A program made the translations under genes and the position numbers. A DNA stretch of 64,000 nt from Scedosporium boydii (lineage: Eukaryota; Ascomycota; Sordariomycetes; Microascales; Microascaceae): contig NJFT01000008.1 of NCBI GenBank assembly GCA_002221725.1, forward strand, positions 336,785 through 400,784. The letters run 5' to 3'. Each line of letters begins with the position of its first letter. Position 1 is the stretch's first letter. The notes under the pieces were generated by a model. The model was not told the origin of the DNA. It saw nothing but the letters and a program-made list of their open reading frames with translations, and did not search any database. This document shows positions 10,939 through 22,154 of this stretch, in pieces.

Positions 10939-12600
10939 TTACAAGACACCAGCGGCGTAAAAGTCCACGAGGGCCTGCTTGACGCGCGCCGTCATCGTCT
11001 TCTCACCCTCGCGGATCTACAAGACAGGCTTTGTTAGCAGACTGCCACGGCGACGAGTATAGAAAGTGGGACATTGCTACTTACCCAGACACGAGGATCG
11101 TACTTCTTCTTGTTGGGCTTGTCCTCACCCTCGGGGTTTCCGACCTGGGTCTTGAGGTAGTCGATGTTCTTGGTGACAAAGTCACGGACACCGCAGAGGT
11201 AGGCCCACTGGGTATCAGTATCGATGTTGACCTTTACAACACCGTTGGAGATGGCGATCTGGAACTCCGACACGGCAGAGCCGGAACCACCGTGGAAGAC
11301 GAAGAAAGTGGGCTTGTCGTCCTCAGTCTTGAGCTGCTGCTTGAGGTAGGCCTGGTGCTTGCCGAGACTGGAGGTATCCGAACCCCGTTAGCAATGCCCT
11401 TTTATAAATATATATATATAATAGGCATCTTTGACGCGCTAGAAGAGGATCAATAGAAATAGAATTTTGGGGGACTTACAGTTCGGGGTGGAGCTTGACG
11501 TTGCCAGGCTTGTAGACACCGTGGACGTTACCGAAGCCGGCAGCAATAGAGAAGTAGGGGGAGATGGCGGAAAGGGTAGAGTGGACCTTCCAGATGTCCT
11601 CGGGCTGGGTGTAGAGCGAGGCGTTGTCAACATCCTCGTTGTTCACGCCATCCTCCTCACCGCCGGTGATACCTAGATTGCACGTTAGCCAATTGTCGCT
11701 CAGGACAAGGGGAGGTGCAAGACTGTACCAATCTCCATCTCGAGCCACTGCTTCATGGGGGCGGCACGCTTGAGATACCTATTGCGGTTGGCATGGTCAG
11801 ATCAATTCATTTCCCCTGTTGGTTTTACCGGCTGTTGGGGCGTGGGGGGAGGAACATACTTGGCAGTGGTCTCAATGTTCCAGTCAACGGGCTCCTCGGA
11901 GAGATCGATCATGTGGCTGCTGAAGAGAGGAGTGCCATGCTCCTTGAAGAATCGCTCGTCTACGAAAACAGTGAAACACCGAGTTAACAGCAGCTCCAAC
12001 CTAGAGTAAAGTTGATGTTATATAAATGTGCAACTCACCCTCATCGAGCATGCCATCGAGCCAGGGAAGAAGCTTCTTGGCGCAGTGGTCGGTGTGGAGA
12101 ATGACGGGGACGCCGTAAATGGGAGCAACGGCGCGGACAAAGTGGGCGGCAGCGATGGCACCGGCGACGGAAGCCTCGCGCTTCTCGGAGGAATCGGGGA
12201 TGCCCTTTCCAGCGAAGAAGGCAGCACCGCCTTGGGAAGCCTGGAGGATGATGGGAGACTTCGCGTCCTTGGCAGCCTCGAGAGCAGCGACACTAATATG
12301 GGGAGGCGAGCATACAAGTCAGCCCTGGTATGACAACAGCAGTACGAGAGGACAGAATTCGCAGGACTTACACCGTGGAGCTGGAAGTGACGTTGATGGC
12401 GGGGATGGCGAAGCCCTTGGTCCTGGCATAGTTGAAGAGCTGTGCAACGGCGGCAAGTTAGCCTTTCCGAAATATCCAGGCAGCTTCGGATGATGTATCC
12501 GAAGGCCAATTCGTCTGGGTGGATGTGAGAAACCTACGTTGAGGACATCATCGCCATAGATGACGCCAGGCTTGAGGTTCAAATCTTGCAAGAGACCCAT
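10939..12600 (-). CDS. FBA1: Class II fructose-bisphosphate aldolase
   Basis: Eight exons read leftwards: 12538-12600, 12372-12439, 12039-12292, 11860-11959, 11729-11778, 11480-11672, 11085-11367 and 10939-11016. All introns have GT donors and AG acceptors, and the exons sum to 363 codons (362 aa), the usual fungal class II length. The enzyme cleaves fructose-1,6-bisphosphate to dihydroxyacetone phosphate and glyceraldehyde-3-phosphate in glycolysis, and works in reverse in gluconeogenesis, in the cytosol. Family signatures are clear: start MGLLQDLNLKPGVIYGDDVL, GFAIPAINVTSS, HTDHCAKKLLPWLDG (catalytic Asp112 and zinc ligand His113), the GGEEDGVNN signature, VFHGGSGS, VNIDTDTQWAY and a basic C-terminal half. 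Four AGGGG elements lie 320-365 bp upstream. This is a single complete copy with no sign of damage. Confidence 0.96.
11408..11420. repeat. Short AT microsatellite in aldolase intron
   Basis: A perfect (AT)6 run inside the 112-nt intron (11368-11479) between aldolase exons 6 and 7. It lies outside the splice signals. Confidence 0.7.
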
Positions 12601-14534
12601 TTTGCGCGGTATTTGGATGTGTCGAGAAGCTTGAAAAAACACTAGATAACGCCTGTGTCAATTGCGGGGTTCAAAGTTAGAGCTTGATATCGGCGAACGA
12701 TGAGGGACAAGGGAGGAAGAAGAGGACGAGTGAATTATAAGGCAAGAGACTTGGGAATTGGAAATTGGACATACAAGTTGGAACAAGAAGGACTCGATGT
12801 TTTCCTCCAAGAAAATTCTCTCGTCTGGTGTCAACAAAAAAGGTGAGGTGTTGAAAGTGGTGGGAAGGAGTTGTTGATGACCTGAGGTTTTACGTACTGC
12901 GTACTTGTAGAAAGTCGAGCGAGGGGTCGAGGGGTCGAGGGGGACCTCAACAGCTGATGAGGGGCACCTGCAGAAACTAGAAAAAAGGGTACATCAGGAT
13001 TGTTACTATTACGGTATTACGGTATTTTACCCCTCCACATCCCTCCACGCTTGATTCCATCCAAGTTGTCCTATTTGATTGTCTCATTGCCCCATCCCCT
13101 ATCTCCCGTTGGTGCCATTTGGCTTCCATCTCGCGCTTTCTTCGCAGGTACGAAGTATCCTTGTATCGGGCCAGCCTCTATTAGTGGGGGACAAAAAGAC
13201 TTGCAAAGCACCGGAACAAGCCGGGTTTGTCCAATTACGTATTCGGGCTTGGACGGCTCCAAGGCTTGCAAGTCTTGCGAGTGCCTTCGCATCTGCACTA
13301 TTGCGTTCTTAGGAGTTCCAGAGGGACGGGATAAGTCATCAAAAGCAACCCTAATCAAATTGAGATTGGGCAATGGAAGATATGGTGACTATTCGGCTCT
13401 ACCTAATCTTATCCTCGGGCCACGGGACGGAGAAGAGGCCCGATGGAGGCCGGAGATCGAGCCTGGTGATACCTTGAAATCTGGATCCCATTATCAAATC
13501 CCGGGTGGCTCATACGGTTTCCGATTGCCTAGATAGGACTAGAATACTATTCAAAGCCCGCCCACGCCCGCTCAAATCTGCTTGGCTTTTGGTGATGAGC
13601 GGGTATGAGCGATTACACGATTTCCGTCAACTTAAATAAATAGGATGGGTCAAAACATCATGATCATGCGGTCATGGCAGCTTCTTTAGTAGAGGACGGA
13701 CCGACCATGAGCGAGCAATGAAAGGCAGACAGATCCATATGAGAGATGTATGAGCCCCAACAAGAAGGGTTTTGTAACACGAAACTCTCCCAAACCCCCT
13801 GATATCGAACCAGATCTAGACCGCGATACCAACGAGTCCATAAATCTCGTAATTAAAGACCTCATTTTCTGTTTGTGAAAATACCCTTCGCCACCACCTA
13901 CGTTTGCATGAAAGGCCGCATTTAAGAAACGAAGTAGTTCCATTGATGCTTGGCAGACCGGCTTCCAACGTACCCTCTTGAGCTTAAGCCGCCCTCAAGA
14001 TGAACGCATGATGAGAAGAACTACATACACTACGGGATGCTAAATCGCCGGGATTGCGCAGGGTGCATTTGAACCTGCGTCTACTTCGTCCAAGGCAAGG
14101 TGATTTTTGCGCCATAGTGCGATTAATCGAATTGCCTCTTCCTTCTGAGGCGGTATTTGTTCTCTCAGCTGAGCTGAATTCAATGATGTTGGAAAAAAAA
14201 AATTGATGATGGCGGGGTTGTCGAAAAGTCAATTGATGACGTCTTTGCTTGGTGTGCACAAAATTATTCTGTCACCTGCAGTCTACAGATAGCGTTTTCC
14301 TCCAATTGCATGTCGGCTTGTGACTTTGTACTGAATTCATGTGTAAATCTCCCAGTCTCTGCGAGGAATGAGTAAGCATCACGATCAGATCAATATTTTC
14401 GATATCGGATCCAGGTCCAAACACGGCAGCGATCCTTGCCCCGGCCTTCACCTCGAAACCTTCGTCGGACTCCCATTCTTTCCTCATCCAGTCCCCTATC
14501 CGACTATCCAACCACACGACGCCCGCCACCCATC
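12601..14534. promoter_or_regulatory. Divergent region between aldolase and TFB5
   Basis: 1.9 kb without a convincing gene. The part next to the aldolase gene holds the AGGGG cluster annotated separately. One exact TACGAAGTA occurs at 13149. A 178-codon open frame at 13000-13536 has no recognisable domain. Confidence 0.45.
12922..12964 (-). promoter_or_regulatory. Cluster of four AGGGG/CCCCT (STRE-like) elements upstream of aldolase gene
   Basis: AGGGG occurs at 12922, 12930, 12938 and 12960 on the + strand, so it reads CCCCT toward the aldolase gene. The first three are spaced exactly 8 bp apart within a GAGGGGTC tandem repeat. CCCCT is the stress response element bound by Msn2/Msn4-type zinc-finger factors in fungi. 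Distance to ATG 12600 is about 320-365 bp. Function is inferred from the motif and its position only. Confidence 0.5.
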
Positions 14535-14936
14535 ATGCCCAGAGCTATCCGAGGTTCGTGAAAAAAGGCCCCTTGCGCCTCATCTCCTGTTCCCGATCAG
14601 CACTAACCCCGGCTGTCCACTCCACTCCCAGGCGTCCTCATCGAGTGCGACCCTGCCGTCAAGTCCATTATCGTAAATATCGACAGCGAGAACCATGACT
14701 ACATAATCGAAGATCTCGACGAGCAGCGCTGCGTCGTCAAGGAGACCATGGTCGCTCAGCTAAAGCAAAAGCTTGACGAAGTAAGGGCCGAACCGTCTTA
14801 GCTTCTTTTTTGCTGTCTCTCTCTTTTCTCCGAGAATCAAATCCGCCTATTCCGGGCTCGGCTAATGTATACTTCCCTTTCCCGTTAGAAACTTCGTCAT
14901 ACGCAGGACCAGCAGGATGGGTCCGGATCGGATTAG
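14535..14936 (+). CDS. TFB5: TFIIH subunit Tfb5 (GTF2H5/TTDA homologue)
   Basis: Three exons, 14535-14553, 14632-14780 and 14889-14936, encode 71 aa; this is too fragmented to appear as a single frame. Introns use GTTCGT...CCCAG and GTAAGG...GTTAG. The start [14 protein letters not shown], followed by [19 protein letters not shown] and [16 protein letters not shown], matches the small (about 70 aa) Tfb5/TTDA family. Tfb5 stabilises the TFIIH core through p52/Tfb2 and is needed for nucleotide excision repair and for normal TFIIH levels. Exons 1 and 2 match the family closely; exon 3 (short, acidic, ending GSGSD) is chosen on frame and acceptor and is less certain. The gene is divergent from the aldolase gene and convergent with the dienoyl-CoA isomerase gene. 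Confidence 0.88.
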
Positions 14937-15266
14937 GGCTGCTGCTTTTGATGTGCATCACTGCGCTCGCATTGGTGACTGCCGAGAAGAGGGCCGTCGG
15001 CACATTATAAAGGTTCCCCCGTCCTCGTCCTGCCCCATCCGCGAACCCGGCACTACCCGATCTCTTCGAAAGCTCTACACGCAGCCGATTCGCCACGTGC
15101 GGAATGAGTGTTGATTTGGATCCAGGCCCTGTTTACTCGGCCTTTCATGTAATGTTTTTATATATGTCGAAAAAAGATACCCAATATAGTACAATGATTT
15201 AAAGATGCTACCCCGGCCGACCATGTCGTTGTTATTTTGATAGTTTCCCACATTATAACATTCCTT
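14937..15266. other. Short intergenic region between convergent genes
   Basis: 330 bp shared by the 3' ends of TFB5 and the dienoyl-CoA isomerase gene. Nothing recognised beyond AT-rich stretches that could serve 3'-end formation (TTTTATATATG near 15152). Confidence 0.5.
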
Positions 15267-16318
15267 CTAAAGCTTCTCGAATGTCGGAGTCTTCCTGGTC
15301 AACCCCGCCATCAGGGCCTTCTTGACATCCTCCGATTGCACCATAGCCGCGTTCCAGATGGCGGTATATCGTAGATCTATTCATTGTCCAGTTAACGCAA
15401 CTCAGGTCTGAAGAACTCTTCATACGTTGTTGCACATGTAAATATGAACCACTTACTCTCGTCAACAGAATGGTCCCTCGCATGATTCAGCAGCTCCTTC
15501 GTCCCCTGCACCGCCACGGGGCTCTTGCCCGCAATCTTCCCCGCCAGCTGTAGCGCCGCCTCAACCGCCGACTTCTTATCCGGCAGCACGCGGCTCACGA
15601 ACCCGACAGCCAGAGCCTCCTCGGGCGAAAAGGGGCGGGCCGTAAAACATACGTCTTTGATCCAAGAAGAGTTACCGACGACCTTTGGAAGGCGAGCGAG
15701 ACTTCCGATGTCAGCGGCGAGACCGACGTCGACTTCCTTTACGGCCATGTGGGCGTTTTGAGCGGCGATGCGAATGTCGGCGCATGTTGCGATGTCGATG
15801 GCGAGGCCTATCGATACGCCATGGAGAACGCAGATGACGGCTATTGGGCGTAGGTTAGTAAAATTAGAAGTCGCAGGAACACCTCCACTTCATACACTGT
15901 AGAAACGGCATATCAACCTGGTGCGCCGAAGGGGAAATAAGGACCAAAGGAACCACTCACGCTTCTCGCACTTCTCCATCCTCGTAATACACTCCTGAAA
16001 CTCGAAAATATACCTCCTCAACGCCGTCGCCTTCCTCGCAACGTCCTCACTTGCCCCGCCACCTGCTATAACGCCCTCCTCGGCCGCAGCCTTAACGTCC
16101 AATCCCGCCGTGAACGCCTTGTCGCCGGCGCCCGAGAGCACGGCAGCGCGGACCTCCGGATCGTGGGATAGCTTGTCGAAGATGTCGCCGAACTCGAGCC
16201 ACATGTTGCGGTGGAAGGCATTGAGCTTGGAGGCGCGGTTGATCTCCACGTGCGCGACGTAAGGGGCCGGCGACGTCACGATGAAGTGGGCGTATTTGTA
16301 GTTGGTGAGGGATGTCAT
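15267..16318 (-). CDS. Delta(3,5)-Delta(2,4)-dienoyl-CoA isomerase (ECH1/Dci1 type)
   Basis: Three exons, 15961-16318, 15457-15840 and 15267-15376, give 283 aa. The second intron boundary (15841-15960) has a TACTAAC branch point. The protein belongs to the crotonase (enoyl-CoA hydratase/isomerase) fold. NRASKLNAFHRNMW and LSGAGDKAFTAGLDV form the CoA/oxyanion region. Three acidic residues that define the dienoyl-CoA isomerase subfamily are present with correct spacing: Asp135 (AIDIATCADIR), Glu155 and Asp163 (KEVDVGLAADIG). The enzyme shifts 3,5-dienoyl-CoA to 2,4-dienoyl-CoA during beta-oxidation of unsaturated fatty acids with odd-numbered double bonds. The protein ends -EKL, which is only a near match to the peroxisomal PTS1 signal, and there is no clear mitochondrial presequence, so its compartment is open. 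Confidence 0.9.
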
Positions 16319-16714
16319 TTTGGCGGTACTCCTTGGGCTTCTTTTTCCAAGGACTATTTTTTCTTTGGGGTATTTTTTGGTCAAGTGTTCTGGATTAAGG
16401 TGGGATTACGACGTCGTTAAAAGGAAGAATGTAGCTATAGAATTGTGTTTGACGGAGTTGAACATCGCCTTCGGGGAAGCTCTCTTTTGGTGTGGTGGTT
16501 CAGGAAAGCGAAAGCTGGAGGGGTGTTGCCGAGGCTCATTCATGAAGTCCGTCCACAGGTGTGGATGCAACATGGAGCACATGGGAGAGCACATGGGCAG
16601 AGCATCACCACCAGAAAAACGCGGGGTATCAACAGTGGCTGATCTTTAAACTTCCGAATAAATCTAATTCCGTCTGTCTTTTTAAATCCCAACTACTGCT
16701 CTTCCCAAGCCAAT
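16319..16714. promoter_or_regulatory. Upstream region of dienoyl-CoA isomerase gene / 3' flank of reductase gene
   Basis: 396 bp between the reductase gene's 5' neighbour on the - strand and the isomerase start codon at 16318 (both genes run leftward; this is the isomerase upstream side and the reductase 3' side). No motif stood out apart from T-tracts near the isomerase start. Confidence 0.4.
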
Positions 16715-18011
16715 TTAATACCTAGGAGTAATCGCAGGCGGCTTATTCCTAAGAATCTCATCAATCTCCTCCATAATCTCCGGCGTCAACTTATCAAGAA
16801 CCTCGAGCGCACGAGTGTTCTCATAAATCTGCTCGATAGAGCTCGCGCCGATGATAGCAGAGCTGAGGTTGGGGTTCTTGATAGCCCAGGCCACAGCGAG
16901 CGAGCTTTGCTTAGTACCGAGCCTCTCCGCGATGGGCTCGAGCGAATTGACCTGCTTAATTATCCCGTCCCACTTCTCCTTTCCGGTGGTCTTCCAGAAG
17001 CCCTTGACGAACTCAACTTGAGTCTGGGCGAATCGCGAATCGTCGGGGATGCCGTTCTTGTACTTTCCGGAGAGGATGCCCTGCTTGAGGGGGGAGAAGA
17101 CGGTCAAACCGAGACCGATCTCACGATAGAGGTGGGCGAATTCACCCTCGACCTTTTGACGCTCACTATTTCATGTTAGTTGTAAACCAGAAGAAAAAAA
17201 AAAGGGGGGGCCGGTCCTCCAGATGTTAAACATACAGCATATTGTACTGGGGCTGCTCTACGACAGGCCCGATGAGGCTAAGCCGGTCGGCCACCCGCCA
17301 CGCCGACATAATCTCGTCCGCGTTCCATTCCGAAGTTCCCCAGTAAAACGCCTTACCAGTGTCGATAAGGTGGTTGAAGGCCCTCACGGTCTCCTCCATG
17401 GGTGTGTGGCGGTCGGGTCGGTGGGCGTAGATAATGTCGACATAGTCGAGCTGGAGTCGCTTGAGGGACTGATTCATCCCCTCAATGATGTGCTTCCGAG
17501 ACAGACCAGTGTTGTTGACGGGGTTCTTGCCAAACGCGCCACCCCAGTAGAGCTATTCCGTTCAGAATCAGACCTAACATGCACGGCAATATGTCACAGG
17601 AGAGGAATTCAAGCTTGCAGGAGCTCACACAAAGAGCTGCTTACCTTGGTAGAGATGACTAGATCATTACGGCTCCATCCAAAGTGCCTAATAGCCTCCC
17701 CCATGACGATTTCCGACTCGCCAGAGGCGTAGCCCTCGGCGGTGTCGAAGAAGTTGACACCGCAGTCGTAGGCAGCCTTCATGCAGGCAAAGGTTCCGTC
17801 TGTGCATTACCAAACGGACAAGAAAGTCAGCAAGTCTCTCCGGCACCCGAGAAGCCCAATTCTTGCCCAAACGTTTTCCCGAGACAAACATACCTTTGTC
17901 AACATGGCCACCATATGTAAGCCAGCCACCGAGAGAAATGACGGAGACTTGGAGACCAGTTCGCCCGAGGAAACGGTACTGCATAGGAGGGAGGTCTTCG
18001 GGCTTCGACAT
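16715..18011 (-). CDS. Aldo-keto reductase of the Kv-channel beta-subunit type
   Basis: Four exons, 17894-18011, 17645-17799, 17236-17552 and 16715-17165, encode 346 aa, the usual length for this AKR subgroup. It opens MSKPEDLPPMQYRFLGRTGL and has a complete (alpha/beta)8 AKR pattern: FFDTAEGY, ISTK, LQLDYVDIIYAHRPD, YWGTSEW, VVEQPQYNML, TVFSPLKQGILSGKY and SSAIIGASS. The presumptive catalytic tetrad is Asp58, Tyr63, Lys91 and His135; the GASS-type segment binds the NADPH phosphate. Sequence style is that of proteins annotated as voltage-gated potassium channel beta subunits, but fungal members probably act as soluble NADPH-dependent carbonyl reductases. The substrate is unknown. It lies about 400 bp upstream of the isomerase gene on the same strand, with no evidence of co-regulation. 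Confidence 0.92.
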
Positions 18012-20463
18012 GGTGACGAGAGATGGAATAATTGAAAGAACTCTGGGGACCAATTGGCTACAGTCTTAAAGGTACAAAGACAAGCCGGCAAGCAGATATA
18101 GAAAATCGACTGAACCGGACAGAATGAGACAAGAAGCGGGGAGGGTGGTTGCTTTAAAATACTGGATCGAACGTTGTCTCTGGCCTGGAGAAGAGGGGAG
18201 CTAGGCGGCGGAGCGCCACGTACGTTTCATTGACCATAGCTACGGCGCGAGTCCAAGCTGAGAGCTGCGAACGATCAATGCATTTCTAATACAGATCCTA
18301 CAAAAGAGACCCAATAAACGAGCTATTTCCCGTACGAAATTTGCCGGCCGTAGGCTTCCGGCCTGGCGATCTTGCAGGGTAGCGTCGGGGAAGTCAAGGC
18401 ACACCCAAAGTTCAAATTGTTTAGGGTCTGGTGGGGGAGAATTACTGGTTGGTGGGAGAGCAAGCGGAACCAGTGTCCGGGTCAGAGATCGGTCGTTTGC
18501 AGGAAGCATTTGATGAGCGATTGTACACTCTGCCCCTCACTGAGTTGGATTCTCGCTAGTATTACATTGAGAAGATGGAGCAGAGAGTAGAAGACCTTGA
18601 TAGACAAGAGCCAGCATCGTGGACCCAATTTCGACGTTGCTGCTCTTGTTCCGGCCCGAGCAACGAGGTTGAGATTGCCCCGCACTCGTGTCTGTGAAAG
18701 GGGAGGTGTTCCTGACGACAACACTCCTCACATGATCCCAGGACCCCTGGCACCTTCCCATTGATTTCTCAATTAGTAAGAACAAATTTTCCCACCTTTG
18801 GAGGGAAGGTGCAAGTCTAAGTGTAAATTTACGCGTGCGACTAAAGTTAGTATCGTCTTGATAGAAAACAAGCACAGGTATGAGGCACTTGGTTGGGTCT
18901 CCGGCAGCCTCAATCCCTGCTCAGCGGCCCGACTGATCCGGGACCCCGCTTCGTTCGGCGGTCAATCGGCGCCTCGTTCATTCGCTCATCGACTTCCGAA
19001 AGAAGCCACTAGATGGGCGCCTGAACATGATATAATATGGCTCTTGGAGGCTTACTCACAGAACCCGCTCAATAGACTAATATTCGGTGAGGTGAGGCTG
19101 TTTGGCAAGGCTGTATTTCGTAAAGAGTTCAATCATAGAACGTATAATTATATCTTGGGATGGCTTACACAGCTTCAAGCTAATCCATCTGAAGCTTCGT
19201 CGAAGATGGCTGTCATCTGTCTTAAGAGGTTTTAAGAGAGCGAAGGACACAACTTACATTGTTCTGCTATATACGTAGTAAATAGATAGATAGACAGTCG
19301 GGTCGGGGCCTGTTCGTTTGACAGATCATAGCTTTTCAACCCCTAACCAAACGCCTCATTGATCTCGAAGCTCTAGATCTACATGCATTCTCTGTAAATA
19401 ACCTCATCTAAGTCTCTTATCACACGCCCTCAGAGCATAACCAATGTCATTTCTTCACTACTTGTAAATATTCTCATAGTCTTATCCTTGAAGGAGCCAT
19501 GGATAAAGTCATGGCTTTGAACTTATGAGGGGGATCTGTGCCCTCCACGATAATATAGTGTCACTATCCCTCGACTCATTGCAAGTAGCCGTTGACTCCA
19601 TCCATACCTAGGCGTCGAAAAGGAACTCTTTCTATCTTGATTCCAGCCAGGGGAAACTACAAACAGGTATTAAAATTTCTTCTCCCTCCTCTCCTTGTTC
19701 TCATTCTTCCTTTCTCACCATCTCTCCTTGGACTTGGAATACCCCAAAGCTGCCAGTGTTTGGTACACCAAATCGCGCTTCTCTTTCTCCTATACCAGAA
19801 ATAGGAGCCTATTTTCTCCCATTTGGTAAGTGTTGGCACTTCATTCTTCTGCATATTTTCATCCTATTCCCCTGACCTTTCTGGCACCTGTTCTTTCTGC
19901 CCATCCAAAGCGGGCCAGCTATCCTCCATTGAGGGCTCTTCATCGGTTGCAATACCTCCATCGGTAGCTTGCCAATTTCGTCCCCATTCTCAATTCCCTC
20001 TGCTCTTTTGAGGTCATTATCCCCCTGGAGGCATCAAAGGTGACGGCACTGACAGGTGCTCTGAGTTGAAGAAGTACTTGTGACTCTGGTCTGACCTTCG
20101 CCATTGCACTTTCCTCATCCTGCCGCATTGTACCTGCCTCATCACCTCAACATTTCTTGCCCTAAATACATCATCTCCTTCAATCTCTCCTAATCCTAAT
20201 CCCCCCAACATTCTCTTCCCCTACCAAGTCATCAAGGCTATCTCAGAAACTAGGGTTTCTGTCACTGGGGTTTCTTCAAGCTTCAATCATCAGTGTCTGC
20301 GGGCTCCCCTCTGTACAGTACTATTCTTCTTCCTGCAACATTCCTCCTGGTTGGATCTGTTTCAGACCTTCGGTTCTCGCCTAGATCTCACATTTTCTTT
20401 TGGCATCCCCTGTCTAACTCGTCTGTCCCAGTCTCTTCATCGTCTACTCTATTCCATCTCAGA
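18012..20463. other. Divergent intergenic region, possibly with degenerate sequence
   Basis: 2.45 kb between the reductase gene (-) and the zinc-knuckle gene (+). The stretch 18.9-19.6 kb contains an AT-rich 145-codon frame (18798-19235) of unknown nature and a GATA run at about 19283-19294. From about 19680 to 20463 the + strand is strongly pyrimidine-rich, consistent with the promoter and long 5' leader of the zinc-knuckle gene. Confidence 0.4.
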
Positions 20464-22154
20464 ATGGCGGATCAACAGTGGGAGTGGGGCGCTTCGGAGG
20501 AGGTCCAGACTAAGGAGAAGCATGAAGCCAAGTATGATTTCGAGTATGTTCCGATCCCAATTGGCAAATGGTCCCCCGGGCCGTTTCATTCTCTAACACA
20601 AACTTGTAGGAATGAGGGCGAGAATGATCGCAACGGTGGTACTCATAACGGCCGCAACGGCGACGACGCCGCTAGCACCTTTGGTGACGCGGATAATGGT
20701 GACGCCAGGCGTGGTTGCTTCAATTGTGGCGAGGAAGGGTAAGTGTAGCCTTAACAATCCTAAGAGACCGTGGGGGTGTGCCATCCCCAGACTAACTTTT
20801 GCGAAGCCACAACAAGGCGGACTGTCCAAACCCTCGAAAGTTCACGGGCACCTGCAAGCATTGCGGCATTGAGGGCCACATGGTGAAGGATTGCCCTACC
20901 CGTGAGCCTATTGTCTGCCGCAACTGCGGCCAGGAAGGTAAGTCAGGGACAGCACCGTCCAGAAAATCATAAAAATGGACGAAGCTAAACGCCTACACGC
21001 ACAGGTCATGGCCGTTCCAAGTGCGAGAACGCCCGAGTCGTCGATCGTAGCCATATCCCCGACGTCGATCCCGACGACGCTTGGGCCGATCTCGAGACCG
21101 CTATCCGTGGGCGAGACCTTGACGATGTCAAGGAAGCTGTTGCTAAGTACTGCAAGGCTTGCCCCACAATGACCTATCGGGACTTCCAAGAGGCTCTGAT
21201 GGAGCAGAACATGAATCTTTTCCTTATTGCCATGGAGCGGCCTCTGTTGCCATCGTACACCAACATGGACCTCCAAGGCAACCTTTACAAGAAGTACACC
21301 GTCTCTTTTCGCTTCAGCGATCAGCCTTCCCGTCCCCGTGAGAAGGATGGCTGGCCTGTGGATCGTGGCGAGCTGCTTGCCCGCCTCCAGGATGCTGGCG
21401 AGGTCGTTGAGACTGGTATTCCCCAGTGCAGCAACTGCAAGGAAATGGGCCACACCCGGAAGCACTGCCAGGCTGAGCCTATCGAGAATGAAAACCGCAC
21501 AGTCATCAAGTGCTACAACTGCGATGGTGTTGGCCATCGCGTGCGAGACTGTACGTTCCACATTTCTTCGTTAACCCCAATCCACTGCCATTCTTAGTCG
21601 CCTATATGCTGATACTCTATTGCAGGCCCGGAGCCACGCGGTATGAAGAATGCCTGCCGCAACTGCGGGTAAGTCGCTAAAATTCAAATAGTTAGTTATG
21701 TCCGATAAACTGACAGTCTGGACACAGGAAGCCGGGACATCGTTCCAATGAGTGTGAGGAGCCACGATCTGCTGAGAACGTTGAGTGCCGCAAGTGCAAT
21801 GAGAGTAAGTTGAAAGATTTCGCCCAAATTTTCCTGTCAGAATTTGTTGTCGGGTGGATACTGACTCCTGGAGTAGCTGGCCACTTCGCCCGTGATTGCC
21901 CCCAGGGAGGTCACGGCCCTCGTGCCTGCCATACCTGTGGCAGCACTGAGCATCTCGCCCGAGAGTGCCCTGATAGGCAGGGCGGCGGCGGTTCCCGCTC
22001 GTGCTTCAACTGCGGAAGCACCGACCATCTAGCTCGAGAGTGTCCTGAGAAGGAGAATGTTGACAACAAATCTGAGAAGGGCCTGGCCTCCCCCGTGGCA
22101 GATAATGATCCTGACGATGGCTACAACGCTTCTCACACCAATGATGGCTGGTAA
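20464..22154 (+). CDS. Nine-knuckle CCHC zinc finger protein (CNBP/Gis2-like family)
   Basis: Seven exons, 20464-20543, 20610-20738, 20807-20937, 21005-21550, 21626-21668, 21728-21804 and 21877-22154, encode 427 aa. Three of the introns fall within or between knuckles. There are nine CX2CX4HX4C zinc knuckles in three groups: three near residues 65-125 (CFNCGEEGHNKADC, CKHCGIEGHMVKDC, CRNCGQEGHGRSKC), two after an insert, then four near the C-terminus ending CFNCGSTDHLAREC. Between knuckles 3 and 4 lies about 110 residues of predicted helices (DDAWADLETAIRGRDLDDVK and onward). CCHC proteins of this class bind single-stranded nucleic acid, usually mRNA, and affect translation or decay. The insert and length separate it from the ~150-aa Gis2/Byr3 proteins, so no symbol is given. 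ATG 20464 begins MADQQWEWG; the open frame upstream is leader. Confidence 0.92.

Noticed and set aside
13000..13536. 178-codon + strand frame upstream of TFB5
   Set aside because: No recognisable domain, ordinary composition for non-coding sequence, no plausible splice partners.
18798..19235. 145-codon AT-rich frame
   Set aside because: No family resemblance, no good start context; kept only as a low-interest oddity.
19320..19620. Possible LTR or LINE fragment
   Set aside because: No terminal repeats, no target-site duplication and no reverse transcriptase motif visible.
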